DNA of 7,189 bases from Gammaproteobacteria bacterium. Its GTDB lineage: Bacteria; Pseudomonadota; Gammaproteobacteria; Pseudomonadales; JAUIKI01. Both the position numbers and the translations under genes were made by a program. Positions 6,495 through 7,189 of the stretch are shown one piece after another. Position 1 is the stretch's first letter. Each line of letters starts with the position of its first letter. The DNA lies in assembly GCA_030430875.1 (NCBI GenBank), contig JAUIKI010000070.1, positions 1-7,189 on the forward strand. The letters are read 5' to 3'. The notes beneath the pieces were generated by a model that searched no databases, was not told where the DNA came from, and saw only the letters and a list, made by a program, of their open reading frames with translations.

Positions 6495-7189
6495 ATGACA
6501 AAACAACGTAAATTTTGGGGCTGGGGTTATGAAAACACCTCAATTGATGAAAGATTTCTTAATCGCATCCGACAGTTTATTACAATGGCATTTGGTGTTG
6601 ATAGCCTTGTAAAAATCACCCCTCCTACTCTTGAATCGCTAAAACTATCAAAACCAACATTTCAACTGGATACAACGCTACAACACTTTTGCCAAGCAGA
6701 TATTTTCAGCCGTGTTAGTCACAGCTATGGCAAATCATTTCGTGACGTTTGGCGTGCACTACATGGTCAATTTGAAAGCCCACCAGACTATGTCGCTTAC
6801 CCTAAGAATGAACAACAAATTTTAGAACTGATTGCCTTTGCTAAACAACATCAAATCGCCTTGATTCCTTATGGTGGTGGATCAAGCGTGGTCGGTGGTG
6901 TTGAACCGACTTTCAATCAAAGCTATCAAGGCAGCATTAGTGTGGATATGCAACATTTTAATCAATTACTTGAAATTGATCCCATTTCACAATGCGCTCA
7001 TTTTCAAGCAGGAATTTATGGCCCGGCATTAGAAGCACAATTAAAACCACATGGCTTTACTTTGCGCCATTTTCCGCAAAGCTTTCCCTGGTCTACGGTC
7101 GGCGGCTGGGTGGCCACGCGTTCCGGCGGGCACTACGCGACGAACCACACGCACATCGACGATTTCGTCGAATCCACGCGCATGCTGTC
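6495..7189 (+). CDS. FAD-binding oxidase, AGPS/GlcD-like, N-terminal part (3' end outside window)
   Basis: The frame starts at ATG 6495, with AGGA seven bases upstream, and stays open for 231 codons to the window edge. The start MTKQRKFWGWGYE resembles the N-terminus of FAD-binding oxidases annotated as alkyldihydroxyacetonephosphate synthase-like. From about residue 95 there is a FAD_binding_4 (PCMH-type) fold: PPDYVAYPKNEQQILELIAFA, the FAD-pyrophosphate loop PYGGGSSVVGGV (125-136), then FPWSTVGGWVATRSGG (197-212) and HIDDFVESTRML, which correspond to the second conserved FAD-contact region in this family. No signal peptide or membrane helix is visible, so it is probably cytosolic. The C-terminal substrate domain is missing, so AGPS cannot be separated from D-lactate/glycolate-type dehydrogenases; ether-lipid synthesis is only one possibility. 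Oddly, the last 30 complete codons (202-231) have 27 G/C third positions, against 7 of 30 in codons 168-197, with no loss of frame or motif. Confidence 0.85.
   Translation, partial: MTKQRKFWGWGYENTSIDERFLNRIRQFITMAFGVDSLVKITPPTLESLKLSKPTFQLDTTLQHFCQADIFSRVSHSYGKSFRDVWRALHGQFESPPDYVAYPKNEQQILELIAFAKQHQIALIPYGGGSSVVGGVEPTFNQSYQGSISVDMQHFNQLLEIDPISQCAHFQAGIYGPALEAQLKPHGFTLRHFPQSFPWSTVGGWVATRSGGHYATNHTHIDDFVESTRML
7083..7189. other. High-GC segment inside the flavoprotein gene (composition breakpoint)
   Basis: GC content rises from 20 of 60 bases (6961-7020) through 27 of 60 (7021-7080) to 71 of 109 (7081-7189, about 65%). The change falls within a few codons around 7083-7100 and reaches the window edge. 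The reading frame and family motifs continue across it. It fits a homologous recombination junction with a GC-rich relative's gene or a chimeric assembly join at a conserved motif. Confidence 0.7.

Noticed and set aside
6487..6496. ATGATATCAT palindrome over the flavoprotein start codon as an operator.
   Set aside because: Short, and made up largely of the start region itself; no second copy or associated promoter.
7079..7084. HindIII site (AAGCTT) exactly at the GC transition, suggesting a cloning junction.
   Set aside because: The same hexamer occurs several other times in the window (for example 647-652 and in the left-edge gene), so coincidence in AT-rich DNA is likely. It is worth remembering only if the data came from a clone library.

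Overview
The window (7,189 bp) is AT-rich for most of its length and looks like bacterial chromosomal DNA, most likely from an AT-rich gammaproteobacterium. That placement rests on codon use and general resemblance of the proteins, not on any marker gene. It holds four protein genes: one partial gene on the minus strand at the left edge, two complete long genes on the plus strand, and one partial plus-strand gene at the right edge. I see no rRNA, tRNA, CRISPR array, insertion sequence or phage gene.

Layout. 1-501 (minus) is the first 167 codons of a protein with a short leucine-zipper-like N-terminus followed by a XylR/DmpR-type N-terminal sensor domain; its C-terminal output domain lies outside the window. 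502-684 is a divergent intergenic region. 685-3453 and 3595-6393 (both plus) encode two paralogous hybrid sensor histidine kinases of 922 and 932 aa with the same architecture: signal peptide, extracytoplasmic 7TMR-DISMED2-type domain, seven transmembrane helices (7TMR-DISM), HisKA, HATPase_c, a degenerate receiver-like segment and a canonical C-terminal receiver. They are separated by 141 bp with no convincing terminator. 6394-6494 is a short spacer. 6495-7189 is the 5' part of a FAD-binding (FAD_binding_4) oxidase related to alkyldihydroxyacetonephosphate synthase / GlcD-type flavoproteins.

How it fits together. The two kinases are an ancient tandem duplication: the cytoplasmic linker and catalytic core are nearly identical in places, while the sensor domain and especially the segment between kinase and receiver have diverged. 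Each should sense an extracytoplasmic or membrane signal, autophosphorylate on His (H433 / H432) and pass phosphate to its own C-terminal Asp (D851 / D855). No HPt protein or stand-alone response regulator is in the window, so the output partner is elsewhere. The divergent XylR_N-type protein is a second, cytosolic sensor, but a functional link to the kinases is only suggested by proximity.

Two points deserve a second look. First, both kinases carry a matching pseudo-receiver that has lost the acidic pair and the conserved lysine while keeping the Asp at the phosphorylation-site strand. Second, base composition changes abruptly inside the flavoprotein gene: roughly the last 100 bp jump to about 65% GC with GC-ending codons in an unbroken reading frame, which points to a recombination breakpoint or a chimeric join.
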